A DNA stretch of 37,559 nucleotides from Methylacidiphilales bacterium (GTDB taxonomy: Bacteria; Verrucomicrobiota; Verrucomicrobiia; Methylacidiphilales; UBA1321), in assembly GCA_021272165.1 (NCBI GenBank), contig JAJSLK010000010.1, forward strand, positions 1 through 37,559. Direction: 5' to 3'. Below are positions 1 to 9,086 of this stretch, piece after piece. The notes beneath the pieces are model-generated. The model worked only from the letters and a program-made list of their open reading frames with translations, did not search any database and was not told the origin of the DNA. Positions within the stretch are counted from its first letter, which is position 1, and every line of letters starts with the position of its first letter. The position numbers and the translations under genes are program-made.

Positions 1-138
1 GATTTGATCCGCAAGATCGACGCTTTCGTCGAAGCTTACAATCGCACGGCCAAACCCTTCGCCTGGACTGCCACCGCCGAATCCATTTTCCTCAAGCTCG
101 AAAGATTACTTTCGCGTATTTCAGGGACACAACACTAG
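1..138 (+). CDS. IS630-family transposase, C-terminal fragment (partial, runs off the window start)
   Basis: Frame 1 is open from the first base to TAG at 136-138 and encodes 45 residues. It contains the motif AKPFAWTATAESIF followed by a basic tail ending SRISGTQH, which is the characteristic C-terminus of IS630/Tc1-mariner-type DDE transposases (KPFxWTxTA..I). The N-terminal helix-turn-helix and the DDE residues lie outside the window. The frame reads through the right terminal inverted repeat, and its stop codon is completed by the TA target dinucleotide plus the first flanking base. A matching N-terminal start of an IS630 transposase lies at the other end of the window in the same orientation. 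Family assignment is confident from the motif; whether the full copy is intact cannot be seen. Confidence 0.82.
   Translation, partial: DLIRKIDAFVEAYNRTAKPFAWTATAESIFLKLERLLSRISGTQH
117..135 (+). repeat. Right terminal inverted repeat of IS630-type element
   Basis: The sequence tatttcagggacacaacac is followed by TA at 136-137. It is the reverse complement, with one mismatch in 19, of the left end found at 37422-37440. IS630 elements insert at TA and duplicate it, so 136-137 is the likely target dinucleotide. Confidence 0.8.
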
Positions 139-1084
139 AGCGCCGGCTTCCACTGCGCCAGAGCTGAACCCAGCGCTTCCTCCAGCGGTCGCATCTTCAC
201 GCCGGCCCGCAAAAGTTTTTCCGTCTCCAGCAGACAGTTGGAGCGTCGCGCTTTCGCCGCCGTTCCGTAGAACTCCGCGTCATCCCTCCAGAATTCCGGC
301 GCCCAGCCCGGCCGCAGATGCTTTTGGATCAGTGTCACCGCCTCCCGCGCCGAAACGTATCCCGGATTCACGATATTATAACAACCGCCCGGCAAGTCCC
401 CCTCCCAGATCTCCACGCAGGCGGCCGCGAAATCGCCCAGATGGCTGATTGAATTCCAGTTCTGATATACCTTCGGGTAACGCTGAATCTTTGTCAGATA
501 ATTCCGCGCATGGTCCTGTTCGTCGAACGGAATCCGCAACCGCCAGACATACATCCCGGGAAAATTCCTCAGCACTTCCTCTGCCAGCGCCTTCGCCCCG
601 CTGTAAAAGCTGCAGTTGTTTTGCGCGAACGTGAAATTCGGTGCATCACTTTCGCGGAAACCCCGGATCCGGCTCGAACGTGTCTGCAAAAGCTTCTGCA
701 ACTCCGATGCGTTCAAATCTTCCCGGATCGACCAGCTTCCATCCTCCTCCTCCACTTTCGCTCCGTTGTAGATGCACCCCGAGGAAACGGAGCCCAGCCG
801 TATTCCACTCACCTCGCACGCCTGCGCCACCGTCTGCGCCAGCGCCACATTGCCCAGGATTGTCTCTCCGCGCCGCTCTTCACAGGCGTCCACGTTTGGC
901 CTTCCCGTAAAGCCCGCCGCATTGATCACCAGCCTCGGTCGATGCGTCTTTAAGGCCTCCAGCAATACCCGGAAATTCGTGTAATCGAGCTCTACCCGCG
1001 AAATTCCCCGGAACGAAATTGAGCGCCGCGTCAGTTCCCGCTGAAACGCCTGTCCCACATAGCCCGTCGCGCCGAGCAGGAAAA

Positions 1085-1088
<4 letters not shown>
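135..1088 (-). CDS. NRS/ER-like nucleotide-sugar 3,5-epimerase/4-ketoreductase (RmlD-superfamily SDR)
   Basis: 317-residue extended short-chain dehydrogenase. It has the nucleotide-binding motif GATGYVG (residues 6-12), NAAGFTGRPNVDACE (56-70), SSGCIY (102-107), the catalytic YSGAK (162-166), RIPF (185-188) and a C-terminal RSN...LETEKL motif. The GxTGRPNVDxCE block, the SGCI(F/Y) block and the late RSN block resemble plant and fungal NRS/ER proteins (the C-terminal half of RHM). Those proteins epimerise and reduce 4-keto-6-deoxyglucose nucleotides to rhamnose in one polypeptide. Classical bacterial RmlD lacks this block. The start at 1088 overlaps the rmlA stop as ATGA; a longer upstream reading runs through rmlA and is rejected. 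The gene ends exactly at the IS630 boundary: the TA target supplies two bases of its TAG, so a few C-terminal residues could be lost. Bifunctionality is inference; the SDR fold is confident. Confidence 0.75.
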
Positions 1089-1981
<893 letters not shown>

Positions 1982-2067
1982 GCCCGGAAAGGATACGTCA
2001 CTCGTGCGTCCACCGCCATCCCATTCCGTGACGGCGGCTGCCCGATAAGGGGAGACTTTGCAAGAGG

Positions 2068-2174
2068 GTCATCCTGAGCAGCCGGGCTTGTCCCGGCGTC
2101 GTCGAAGGATCTCTGACTATTTACGGGGATACGTTACCGGAAATTGAGAGATCCCTCGACAAACTCGGGATGAC
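2068..2174. repeat. Inverted REP pair (TCATCCTGAGC / TCGAAGGATC family)
   Basis: The left half starts gtcatcctgagc and continues through gtcgaaggatctct. The right half, gagagatccctcgac...gggatgac, is its approximate reverse complement, giving one long hairpin between the divergent rmlA and GT61 genes. The same family recurs near 16.06, 18.33, 25.3, 25.5, 28.1, 35.2 and 37.3 kb, and inside carB. Confidence 0.8.
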
Positions 2175-2270
2175 CGATTTACCAAGCGCTGCACTGTCGC
2201 TTCCAGAGAGAAATTGACTCCTCCTCCTCCGCTCGACAACGTAACTTCGGCTCTTCCCCGCTCCGCCCTC

Positions 2271-3440
2271 ATGGCTGCCTCCTCCAATCTGCGCGTCCGC
2301 ATCGTCGAGGCCCTCCAGCGCCACAGCCTCCTCTACCTTTTCACGCGCTCCTTCTATCGCTCCGCCAAGTTCCTCCCCAAACAACTTCTCCGCCGTCTCT
2401 ATCCCTCCAGCTGGATGTCCGGCCTGCCTCGAGGCTTCTACTCCGGCGTCGAGCAGGTCCGCTCCGGCGCCCGCCCCGGAAAAATCATCCTTGAAGGCCA
2501 GCCCCCGCCCCATTTCGCCGATAACACCCTCGTCCGCATCAGCGGATTAAATCAGGACGGCTTCCAGCCCTGGCCCGTCTTCTGGCTCCGCGAGGAAAAC
2601 GCCTACCTCTGTGGCCCCTCCCTCTGCCTTCGCGACCGCCATGCCCGCCTCATGGCCGAGGGTACCTTCTCCCAGACCGGTCGCACCGAGGACCCCTCCT
2701 ACTGGCACTTTGCCACCCGGCCCCAGCTCAAAATCACCGGCAACGCCACCAGCATCGTCAGCTTCTGGGGCAACGGCGTCTTCTGGCACTGGCTCATGGA
2801 CGCCATCTCCCGCCTCGCCCTGCTTCCCGAATTTCCCCCCGACACCAAAATCCTCGTCCCGCCCCTCCATCCCTGGCGCGCCTGGTTCATCGACGCCATG
2901 GGTCTGCGCGATCGCTGCGTTGAAACCACCGCCGCCGCCATCCAGGTCGAAAATTATTTTTTCTCCGCTCCCTCTTCCATGACCGGCTGTTGCAATCCCT
3001 TCGCCGTGAATTTCCTTCGCGACCAGTTTCTGCCCAAAAAAACCTCCCGCGGCGATCTCCCCCGCCGTTTCTACGTCATCCGCGAAGGCTTCACCCGCGG
3101 TGTCCACAACGAAGCCGAAGTCCGCGACTTCTTCCTCAAGCGCGGCTGGGCCCTCGTCGTGCCCCAGACCCTCCCCATGCCCGAACAAATCGAACTCTTC
3201 TCCCGCGCCGAAGCCGTCGTCGCCCTCCATGGCTCCGCCCTCACCAATCTCCTCTGGTGCTCCCCCGGCTGCCGCGTCATCGAACTCAACGCCCGCAATT
3301 TCCTCATCGGCGCCTTTGAAATCATCGCCCACCAGCTCGGCCTCGTCCACGATTTCATCATCTGCCCCGCCGACTACCGCATGTACGTCCACGTCGATCT
3401 CGCCGTCCTCGGGCAAAAGCTCGAAAAGGCCGGGGTTTGA
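2271..3440 (+). CDS. GT61-type (DUF563) glycosyltransferase
   Basis: 389 residues from ATG 2271. A TTG start at 2214 would add 19 low-complexity residues (PPPP, SALP) and is not preferred. The protein resembles the DUF563/GT61 family. The middle block GNGVFWHWLMDAISRLALLP (residues 168-187) corresponds to the family's N-x-x-HWLLDxLPRL motif. The C-terminal block VVALHGSALTNLLWCSPGCR (316-335) corresponds to HGAxLTNLxFxPPGxxVIE. No signal peptide is evident, so a cytoplasmic enzyme is expected. It lies 32 bases before rmlB on the same strand, suggesting that it uses or works alongside the deoxysugar made here to build a surface polysaccharide. Acceptor and sugar specificity cannot be read from the sequence. 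Confidence 0.8.
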   Translation: MAASSNLRVRIVEALQRHSLLYLFTRSFYRSAKFLPKQLLRRLYPSSWMSGLPRGFYSGVEQVRSGARPGKIILEGQPPPHFADNTLVRISGLNQDGFQPWPVFWLREENAYLCGPSLCLRDRHARLMAEGTFSQTGRTEDPSYWHFATRPQLKITGNATSIVSFWGNGVFWHWLMDAISRLALLPEFPPDTKILVPPLHPWRAWFIDAMGLRDRCVETTAAAIQVENYFFSAPSSMTGCCNPFAVNFLRDQFLPKKTSRGDLPRRFYVIREGFTRGVHNEAEVRDFFLKRGWALVVPQTLPMPEQIELFSRAEAVVALHGSALTNLLWCSPGCRVIELNARNFLIGAFEIIAHQLGLVHDFIICPADYRMYVHVDLAVLGQKLEKAGV

Positions 3441-3472
3441 TCGCCCTCTCATAACCAGCTATACCGCAATCT

Positions 3473-4540
3473 ATGACGAAGCTGCTCATCACCGGTGGAG
3501 CGGGATTCATCGGCTCCACCTTGGTCCGGTGGCTCCTCTCGCCCGATGCCGCGCTCGAGCGCACCCAGCTCGATCTCCGCTCCCTCGTCGTCCTCGACGC
3601 CCTCACCTACGCCGGCAACCGTGCCAATCTCGATCCCGTCTGTAATCATCCTCTCCTCCGCTTCGTCCACGGCGACATCACCGACGCCGTGCTCGTCGAG
3701 CGCCTCTTCCGCGAGGAGGAAATCAACGCCGTCATTCACCTCGCCGCTGAATCCCACGTCGACCGCTCCATCGACGACCCTGCTCCCTTCATCAAAACCA
3801 ACGTCGAGGGCACCTGCCGCCTCCTCGAAACCGCCCGCCGCCTCTGGCCCCGCGGCGCGCCTCACCGCTTCCTCCACGTCTCCACCGACGAAGTCTTCGG
3901 CACCCTCGAGCCCGGCCAGCCATCCTTTTCGGAAACCACTCCCTACGCCCCCAACAGCCCCTACGCCGCCTCCAAAGCTGCCGCCGATCACCTCGCCCGC
4001 GCCTACCACCGCACCTACGGCCTCAACATTCTCACCTCCAACTGCTCCAACAACTACGGCCCCTGCCAGTTCCCCGAAAAACTCATCCCCCTCATGATCC
4101 TCAACGCGCTTGAGGGCAAACCGCTTCCCGTCTACGGCGATGGCGGCCAGATCCGGGACTGGCTCTACGTCGACGACCACGCCCGCGCCCTCGTCGCCGT
4201 CCTCCTCTGCGGCACGCCCGGTGAGATCTACACCCTTGGCGGCGGCCCGCAGCTCACCAATCTCGAAATCGTCCGCATGATCTGTGCCGGGCTCGAAAAA
4301 CGCCGCCCCTGCGCCCGCGGCGCCTACGCCGACCTCATCACCTCCGTCCCCGACCGCCCCGGCCACGACCGCCGCTACGCCATCGATTCATCCAGGGCCC
4401 ACCGCGAACTCGGCTGGTCGCCACGCGAAACTCTCGCCTCCGGCCTCGACCGCACCCTCGACTGGTACCTCGCCAACCGTCCCTGGTGCGATGCCATCAC
4501 CCAGGCCACTTACCGTCGCCAGCGCCTCGGCCTCGGTTGA
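3473..4540 (+). CDS. rmlB: dTDP-glucose 4,6-dehydratase
   Basis: 355 residues. It converts dTDP-glucose to dTDP-4-keto-6-deoxyglucose with bound NAD. It has an N-terminal Rossmann motif GGAGFIGS (8-15), AAESHVDRSI (91-100), the catalytic triplet TDE (138-140) inside STDEVFGTL, the active-site Y164-x-x-x-K168 in SPYAASKAAADH, and NCSNNYGPCQFPEKLIPL. The substrate-domain motif GGQIRDWLYVDDH is also clear. Its product is the expected substrate for the NRS/ER-like enzyme at 135-1088. The gene follows the GT61 gene in a probable two-gene operon and is followed by a half REP unit. Confidence 0.96.
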   Translation: MTKLLITGGAGFIGSTLVRWLLSPDAALERTQLDLRSLVVLDALTYAGNRANLDPVCNHPLLRFVHGDITDAVLVERLFREEEINAVIHLAAESHVDRSIDDPAPFIKTNVEGTCRLLETARRLWPRGAPHRFLHVSTDEVFGTLEPGQPSFSETTPYAPNSPYAASKAAADHLARAYHRTYGLNILTSNCSNNYGPCQFPEKLIPLMILNALEGKPLPVYGDGGQIRDWLYVDDHARALVAVLLCGTPGEIYTLGGGPQLTNLEIVRMICAGLEKRRPCARGAYADLITSVPDRPGHDRRYAIDSSRAHRELGWSPRETLASGLDRTLDWYLANRPWCDAITQATYRRQRLGLG

Positions 4541-4546
4541 TCGTTT

Positions 4547-4574
4547 GTCATCCCCAAGCATGTCGAGGGATCAG
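4547..4574 (+). repeat. Half REP unit after rmlB
   Basis: gtcatccccaagcatgtcga followed by gggatcag is a degenerate single arm of the REP family seen at 2068-2174. It sits between the convergent rmlB and mntH stops. Confidence 0.5.
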
Positions 4575-4586
4575 TTCAGATGCTTC

Positions 4587-5987
4587 TCAGCTCGGCGGCG
4601 TCAGTCCCATCGCCCCGTAAACCGCCTTCAGCCACGCCTCCGGCAAAACCGAATCGAAAATCAGCTTCGCGTTCAGCACGATAATCATCCACGTCACGAT
4701 CCAACCCAGAATCTTCATCCAGCGCGGATTCACAAACTCGTCCATCTTCTTCCGGTCGCTCGTCAGCCGCATCAACGGCCACACCGCGAAACCCAATTGC
4801 ATGCTCAGCGCCACCTGGCTCGCCACCAGCAGGTCATTCGTCTTGTCCTCCCCATATATGCCGATAACGATCACCGCCGGCACAATCGCAATCGCCCGCG
4901 TCACCAGCCGCCGCAGCCACGGCCGCAGCCGGATGTGCAAAAAGCCCTCCATCACGATCTGCCCCGCCAACGTCCCTGTCAGCGTCGAATTCTGCCCCGA
5001 GGCCAGCAGCCCGCACGCGAACAGCGTGCTCGCGAAACCGACTCCCAACAGCGGACTCAGCAGCTTGTACGCGCTCTGGATGTCCGCCACATCCTGATGC
5101 CCCGAAAAATGAAATACCGCCGCCGCCACGATCAGGATTGCCCCGTTCACGAACGCCGCCCCCATCAGCGCCACCGTCGAATCAATCGTCGCGAACCGGA
5201 TCGCCTCGCGCTTCCCCTCGCTCGTCGGCTCGATCCGCCGCGTCTGCACAATCGACGAATGCAGGTAAAGATTATGCGGCATCACCGTCGCCCCGATGAT
5301 CCCGATACTCACATAGAGCATCGCCTGATTCTTCAAAATTTCCGGACTCGGCATCATCCCGAACAAAATTCCACCAAACACCGGCTTGCTCAGAAAAATC
5401 TCGATCAGGAAGCACATCGCAATCGTCACCACCAGCGCGATGATCAGCGCCTCCAGGTACCGGAAACCCTTGTTTTGCAGATAAAGCACGATCAGCACGT
5501 CGAGGCACGTGATGATGCATCCCGTCAGCAGCGGAATGCCGAACAGCAATTGCAACCCGATCGCCATTCCCACCACTTCCGCCAGATCGCACGCCGCGAT
5601 CGCCAGCTCGCACAGCACCCACAGAAAGATCGTCACCGGCAGGGAATAATGATCCCGGCACGCCTGCGCCAGGTCCCGCCCCGTCACGATACCGAGCTTC
5701 AGCGACAGGTGCTGCAGCAGAATCGCCATGAAATTCGACAGCAGGATGATGCTCAGCAGCGTGTAGCCGAACTGCGCGCCGCCGGCCAGGTCGGTCGCCC
5801 AATTCCCCGGATCCATATACCCCACCGCGATCACATAACCCGGCCCCGTGAACGCCGCCAGCTTCCGCCAGAACGATTTTCCTCCCGGCACGACAATCGA
5901 CCCGTTCACTTCCGGCAGGGATGGCGACGGGGCGTCGTGCTGCCAGGCGGCTTTCGGCGCGGTGCCAGGGAAGCCATGCGTCGACAT
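4587..5987 (-). CDS. mntH: NRAMP-family divalent metal (Mn2+/Fe2+) : H+ transporter
   Basis: 466 residues with about 11 hydrophobic segments, typical of MntH/NRAMP proteins of the inner membrane. The unwound TM1 motif DPGN is at residues 59-62 ([11 protein letters not shown]). The TM6 metal-binding motif A-T-V-M-P-H is at 233-238 ([10 protein letters not shown]), with the Ala and Met typical of Mn/Fe transporters rather than Mg or Al variants. The first 40 residues are a hydrophilic tail. It is convergent with rmlB and divergent from the SseB-like gene; the 124-base gap upstream contains an AT-rich stretch (about 6029-6060) suited to a promoter, but I could not identify a clear MntR or Fur box. 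Its coding strand is rich in G-ending codons, unlike neighbouring plus-strand genes. Confidence 0.92.
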   Translation of the reverse strand: MSTHGFPGTAPKAAWQHDAPSPSLPEVNGSIVVPGGKSFWRKLAAFTGPGYVIAVGYMDPGNWATDLAGGAQFGYTLLSIILLSNFMAILLQHLSLKLGIVTGRDLAQACRDHYSLPVTIFLWVLCELAIAACDLAEVVGMAIGLQLLFGIPLLTGCIITCLDVLIVLYLQNKGFRYLEALIIALVVTIAMCFLIEIFLSKPVFGGILFGMMPSPEILKNQAMLYVSIGIIGATVMPHNLYLHSSIVQTRRIEPTSEGKREAIRFATIDSTVALMGAAFVNGAILIVAAAVFHFSGHQDVADIQSAYKLLSPLLGVGFASTLFACGLLASGQNSTLTGTLAGQIVMEGFLHIRLRPWLRRLVTRAIAIVPAVIVIGIYGEDKTNDLLVASQVALSMQLGFAVWPLMRLTSDRKKMDEFVNPRWMKILGWIVTWMIIVLNAKLIFDSVLPEAWLKAVYGAMGLTPPS

Positions 5988-6111
5988 ATCGGAAAAGCGT
6001 GCCGCAACGCGAGGAGAGCGTCAACAATTAAATGTAGTCATAACAAACTTAATCTTACAACGCAAACACACGGGGATGGGATTTGCCCCGCCTCGTGATA
6101 TAGTTCCCGCC

Positions 6112-6588
6112 ATGGCCCGCCTCCCCGACCGCTTTGATCTCTGGGTCCGCCATGCCAGGCAATGCCCCGATGCCGCCCGCCAGGCCGACTATGTCCTCAG
6201 CGCCCTCGCCGCGCTTCCGGAATGGGTTTTTCTCAACCTCGGTTCCGCCCAGAAACCGCAACCCGCCGAGGCCGAAATCGAAGGCACGCGCCATCTCATC
6301 CTCTTCTCCGGCCCGGATCGCCTCGACGATCTCACCCCGTCTGGCCGGCCCCTGCCCAAGATCGCCATCCCCACCACGGCCGCCATCTCCTGGTGCCTCG
6401 AACGTCGTCTCGACGGAATTGCGGGCCTCCTCGTCAATCCCGGCGACGACGCCTTTGCCGTCTCCCTCGACCAGCTCGAAGCCTTCCACACCGAATGGAC
6501 CCAACGCGGCGGCCGCCAATCCTCCGGCTTCTGGATTCCCAACCTGACCACCGAAGAGGAAGATTTCTGGCAGGAACACGGCCTCTAA
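6112..6588 (+). CDS. SseB-like small protein
   Basis: 158 residues from ATG 6112. The frame stays open upstream to 5848 but that part overlaps the divergent mntH start, so 6112 is preferred. The central block resembles the SseB N-terminal domain: a beta strand (HLILFSG), a Pro-rich link, then AIPTTAAISWCLERRLDGIAGLLVNPGDD, where the family has a lPt...al......g..glviNPg pattern. No membrane segment or catalytic motif is visible. The role of SseB-like domains is poorly known, so function is left open. It is followed by a palindromic repeat and then the polyprenyl synthase. Confidence 0.6.
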   Translation: MARLPDRFDLWVRHARQCPDAARQADYVLSALAALPEWVFLNLGSAQKPQPAEAEIEGTRHLILFSGPDRLDDLTPSGRPLPKIAIPTTAAISWCLERRLDGIAGLLVNPGDDAFAVSLDQLEAFHTEWTQRGGRQSSGFWIPNLTTEEEDFWQEHGL

Positions 6589-6600
6589 AATCCATAGGGT

Positions 6601-6660
6601 GGCCGTCGACCGCATCCCCGGTCATCGCATCATGGATAGCCGCCACTGTCCCATTGGCGG
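6601..6660 (-). repeat. Palindromic repeat copy (CCGCCGATGGGACATCGGCGG family, extended form)
   Basis: Read on the minus strand it is ccgccaatgggacagtggcg, then gctatccatgatgcgatga, then a segment ending gtcgac. Two closer copies of the same extended unit lie at about 25387-25445 and 25617-25675 on the plus strand. It lies between the SseB-like gene and the polyprenyl synthase gene. Confidence 0.7.
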
Positions 6661-6773
6661 AGATGTGCTCCCTCTTCGCTAAGTTTCAACTTTCAGTCAT
6701 CTCCTTTTTATTTCCCTCGGAAAATGATTTCGCTTGGTTTGACCCGCTTTGCTGTTATGCGTACGTTGTAACA

Positions 6774-7835
6774 ATGACCAACCCCGAGGCTTCCTTCCTG
6801 CCCGGCGACATTTCCATGAAGTCCCTTCACCGGGCCTTCCCCTCCCTTTCCCAGAAACTCGATCTCCATCGGCAGCTCGGCGCCATCAAGGGCGACCTCG
6901 AAATCATCGAGGAACGCCTCCGCTTCCAGGTCCAGGAATTTGATCCCGGCATCTCCGGCTACGTCAGCTACGCCATCGAAAGCAACGGCAAGCGCATCCG
7001 CCCCGCCCTCGTCCTCCTCGCCGCCCACGCCACCGGCAAATCGACTCCCCAGCATCTCGACCTCGCCGTCGCCCTCGAACTCATCCATCTCGCCACCCTC
7101 GTCCACGACGACATCATGGACGGCGCCACCCAGCGCCGCGGCAAACCCACCGCCTCCGCCAAATGGGGCGCCGAACTCTCCGTTCTCCTCGGCGACTGCC
7201 TCTTCTGTCACGCCCTCAAGCTCAGCACCGGCTTCCCCGACCAAAGCATCTCCCGCAAAATCGCCGAGGCCTCCAATGAAGTCTGCAGCGGCGAAATCCT
7301 CCAAACCCAGCGCCGCTTCGATCTCAAGCTCACCATCCCCGAGTACATCAAGATCATCGCCATGAAGACCGCCGCGCTCTTCCGCATCTGCACTGAGCTC
7401 GCCGCCGTCCTCAACAACTGCCGCCCCGACGAAGTCCAGGCCCTCCGCAATTACGGCGATTACCTCGGCATCGCCTACCAGATCTACGACGACTGCCTCG
7501 ACCTCGTCGGCACCGAAGGCGCCACCGGCAAAACCGTCGGCACCGACCTCGCCAAGGGCAAGCTCACCCTCCCTCTCCTCCACGTCCTCGCCCAGGCCAA
7601 CGACGCCGAGCGCGAACGCCTCCACAGCACCATCCTCCACGGCAGCGAGGAAAATCGGCTCCTCCTCCTCTCCCAGGTCGTCGAGCGCGGCGGCCTCAAG
7701 AACGCCGTCCGCCGCATCCAGACCTATCTCGACCAGGCCGTCGCTTCCCTCCAGGTCCTTCCCAAGACCAAGTACCGCGAAACCCTCGAGGGCCTCCCCC
7801 GCGCCGTCGCCGAACACGTCGCCACCCTGGCCTGA
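6774..7835 (+). CDS. Long-chain polyprenyl diphosphate synthase (IspB/HepT-like)
   Basis: 353 residues from ATG 6774; Met15 is an alternative start. It is a trans-prenyltransferase that extends an allylic diphosphate with isopentenyl diphosphate to make the side chain of menaquinone or ubiquinone. Motifs are GKRIRPAL (72-79), the first Asp-rich motif DDIMD (112-116) in LVHDDIMDGATQRRG, and the second DDCLD (239-243) in AYQIYDDCLD, followed by GKTVGTDLAKGKLTLPLL. The residues before the first motif are His and Val (LVHDDIMD), not large aromatics, which fits long-chain rather than C15/C20 synthases; chain length is inference. The frame continues upstream over the SseB-like gene and repeat, but that part has no homology-like content. 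Confidence 0.92.
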   Translation: MTNPEASFLPGDISMKSLHRAFPSLSQKLDLHRQLGAIKGDLEIIEERLRFQVQEFDPGISGYVSYAIESNGKRIRPALVLLAAHATGKSTPQHLDLAVALELIHLATLVHDDIMDGATQRRGKPTASAKWGAELSVLLGDCLFCHALKLSTGFPDQSISRKIAEASNEVCSGEILQTQRRFDLKLTIPEYIKIIAMKTAALFRICTELAAVLNNCRPDEVQALRNYGDYLGIAYQIYDDCLDLVGTEGATGKTVGTDLAKGKLTLPLLHVLAQANDAERERLHSTILHGSEENRLLLLSQVVERGGLKNAVRRIQTYLDQAVASLQVLPKTKYRETLEGLPRAVAEHVATLA

Positions 7836-8001
7836 TCCTGGTTGGGCGGAAAATTCCCCTCATATCCCCGCTTCCTTTCACCGATTTAACGTGGAAAGGG
7901 GATCAACCATGCGTATCTTTTCTCATCCTGGTGGAGAATTGATGACGACCAGCCTTGCCGCCACCCCTCCTTCCGATAAGATTGCCTCGGGGAGGAGGAG
8001 C

Positions 8002-8607
8002 ATGGAACCGACCGATTCCGCATCGCCGGAGAAGACGGAGGAGATCAGCGACCGCGTGCTCGTCGAACGCACGCAGGCCGGCGACCCCACCGCGTTCGAT
8101 GAACTCGTCCGCCGGTACCAGCCGCGCCTCCTCGGCATGCTCTACAACATGACCAACAACCAGACCGACGCCTGGGACCTGGCCATGGAAACCTTCGAAA
8201 AAGCCTACAAAAGCATCCATACCTTCCGCCTCGACGCCGAGTTCTTCACCTGGCTCTACCGCATCGGCTTCAACTTGACCGTCAACTTTATCAAGCGGAA
8301 CAAGCACCGGCACAATTTAAGTATGGACGACGCCGATCTTGACCTCCAAAATAGGAACGAGTTTATCGACGTAAGTGCTTCTGGTGACGCGGAAAAGCAA
8401 ACCCGGCTCACGGAACTGAAAAAAAAATTGAACGAATCCATGATGAAACTGTCTGACCAACACAGGGCAGTCGTGACTTTGTTCGATATCCAAGGGTTAA
8501 GCCATGCGGAAATCAGCAAAATCATGGGCTGCAAGGAAGAAACTGTGCGTTCGCGGTTATTCTACGCGCACAAGCAGTTACAGAAGTATTTGAAGAACTA
8601 CATATAA
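8002..8607 (+). CDS. ECF-type RNA polymerase sigma factor
   Basis: 201 residues from ATG 8002. Region 2 spans roughly residues 30-100 (AFDELVRRYQPRLLGMLYNM, then FTWLYRIGFNLTVNFIKR). Region 4 spans about 147-197 with the HTH LSHAEISKIMGCKEETVRSRL. The linker (104-140) is acidic and polar. Start choice is uncertain: 8002 is preceded by ggaggaggag, the best Shine-Dalgarno in this area; ATG 7942 (after ggtggag) and ATG 7909 (after ggaaagggg) are in frame and would add 20 or 31 residues. The stop is 2 bases before the next gene, a one-TM protein, and a degenerate HtrA protein follows. This gives an ECF sigma, putative anti-sigma and periplasmic sensor arrangement. Confidence 0.9.
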   Translation: MEPTDSASPEKTEEISDRVLVERTQAGDPTAFDELVRRYQPRLLGMLYNMTNNQTDAWDLAMETFEKAYKSIHTFRLDAEFFTWLYRIGFNLTVNFIKRNKHRHNLSMDDADLDLQNRNEFIDVSASGDAEKQTRLTELKKKLNESMMKLSDQHRAVVTLFDIQGLSHAEISKIMGCKEETVRSRLFYAHKQLQKYLKNYI

Positions 8608-8609
8608 AT

Positions 8610-9086
8610 ATGGATCAAAATCAGGATTTCTCCAAACTTCGGGCCCTTCTTTCCCTGCAACGTGTCGAAATCCCGGCCGATACCGACCGGTTCCTGATCG
8701 AATTTCATCGCCGCCAGCGCGCCCAGCTCCTCGTTCCTGAATCGCTTTGGGCCCGCGCCTTCTCTTGGCTTAAGGAACGTGTCGCCGGTTTGGACTTGGT
8801 TCCTTCTGTTTCCTATGCGGCCGCTTTTGCCGCCATTGCCATCACCGCGGTCGTCGGCCTCTCCCAGCAGGTTCAGGTCACCGAGACCGCCGGTCATGTT
8901 CCTCAGCTTTCCTTCCATCTGCCCGCGCGCGATGCCTCCTTCGCCATGCTTCCCGCTTCGTTCGGCGCCAACGCCGCCTCGAAGTTGAATGAAAGCGCAA
9001 ACCTCAGCCGGTCGGACTCCACACCGACCCAGTTTGTGCTGGCGACCAATCCTCACCGGGCCTATGACGCGACTGTGGCGTTCTAG
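8610..9086 (+). CDS. Single-TM protein downstream of ECF sigma factor, putative anti-sigma factor
   Basis: 158 residues, no family recognised. Residues 1-60 are a soluble, helical, charged N-terminus (MDQNQDFSKLRALLSLQ, then DRFLIEFHRRQRAQLL). A hydrophobic segment follows at about 66-85 (VSYAAAFAAIAITAVVGLS), and the remaining 70 residues are polar and predicted to be periplasmic. A cytoplasmic helical domain, one TM and an exported tail, 2 bases behind a sigma gene, is the usual form of a membrane anti-sigma factor. No zinc-binding HxxxCxxC (ZAS) motif is present, so this is inference from position and topology only. Its 3' end overlaps the start of the HtrA-like gene by 23 bases. Confidence 0.6.
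   Translation: MDQNQDFSKLRALLSLQRVEIPADTDRFLIEFHRRQRAQLLVPESLWARAFSWLKERVAGLDLVPSVSYAAAFAAIAITAVVGLSQQVQVTETAGHVPQLSFHLPARDASFAMLPASFGANAASKLNESANLSRSDSTPTQFVLATNPHRAYDATVAF

Noticed and set aside
2214-2270. TTG start extending the GT61 protein by 19 residues
   Set aside because: The extension is Pro/Ala/Ser low complexity and lies next to the REP block; ATG 2271 gives a normal start.
5988-6111. Possible MntR/Fur operator upstream of mntH
   Set aside because: The AT-rich stretch near 6029-6060 has only a weak, imperfect symmetry and does not match a known box well enough to call.
8989-9063. Upstream ATG for the HtrA-like gene
   Set aside because: It would overlap the preceding gene by 98 bases and put 25 polar residues before a clear signal peptide that starts at 9064.
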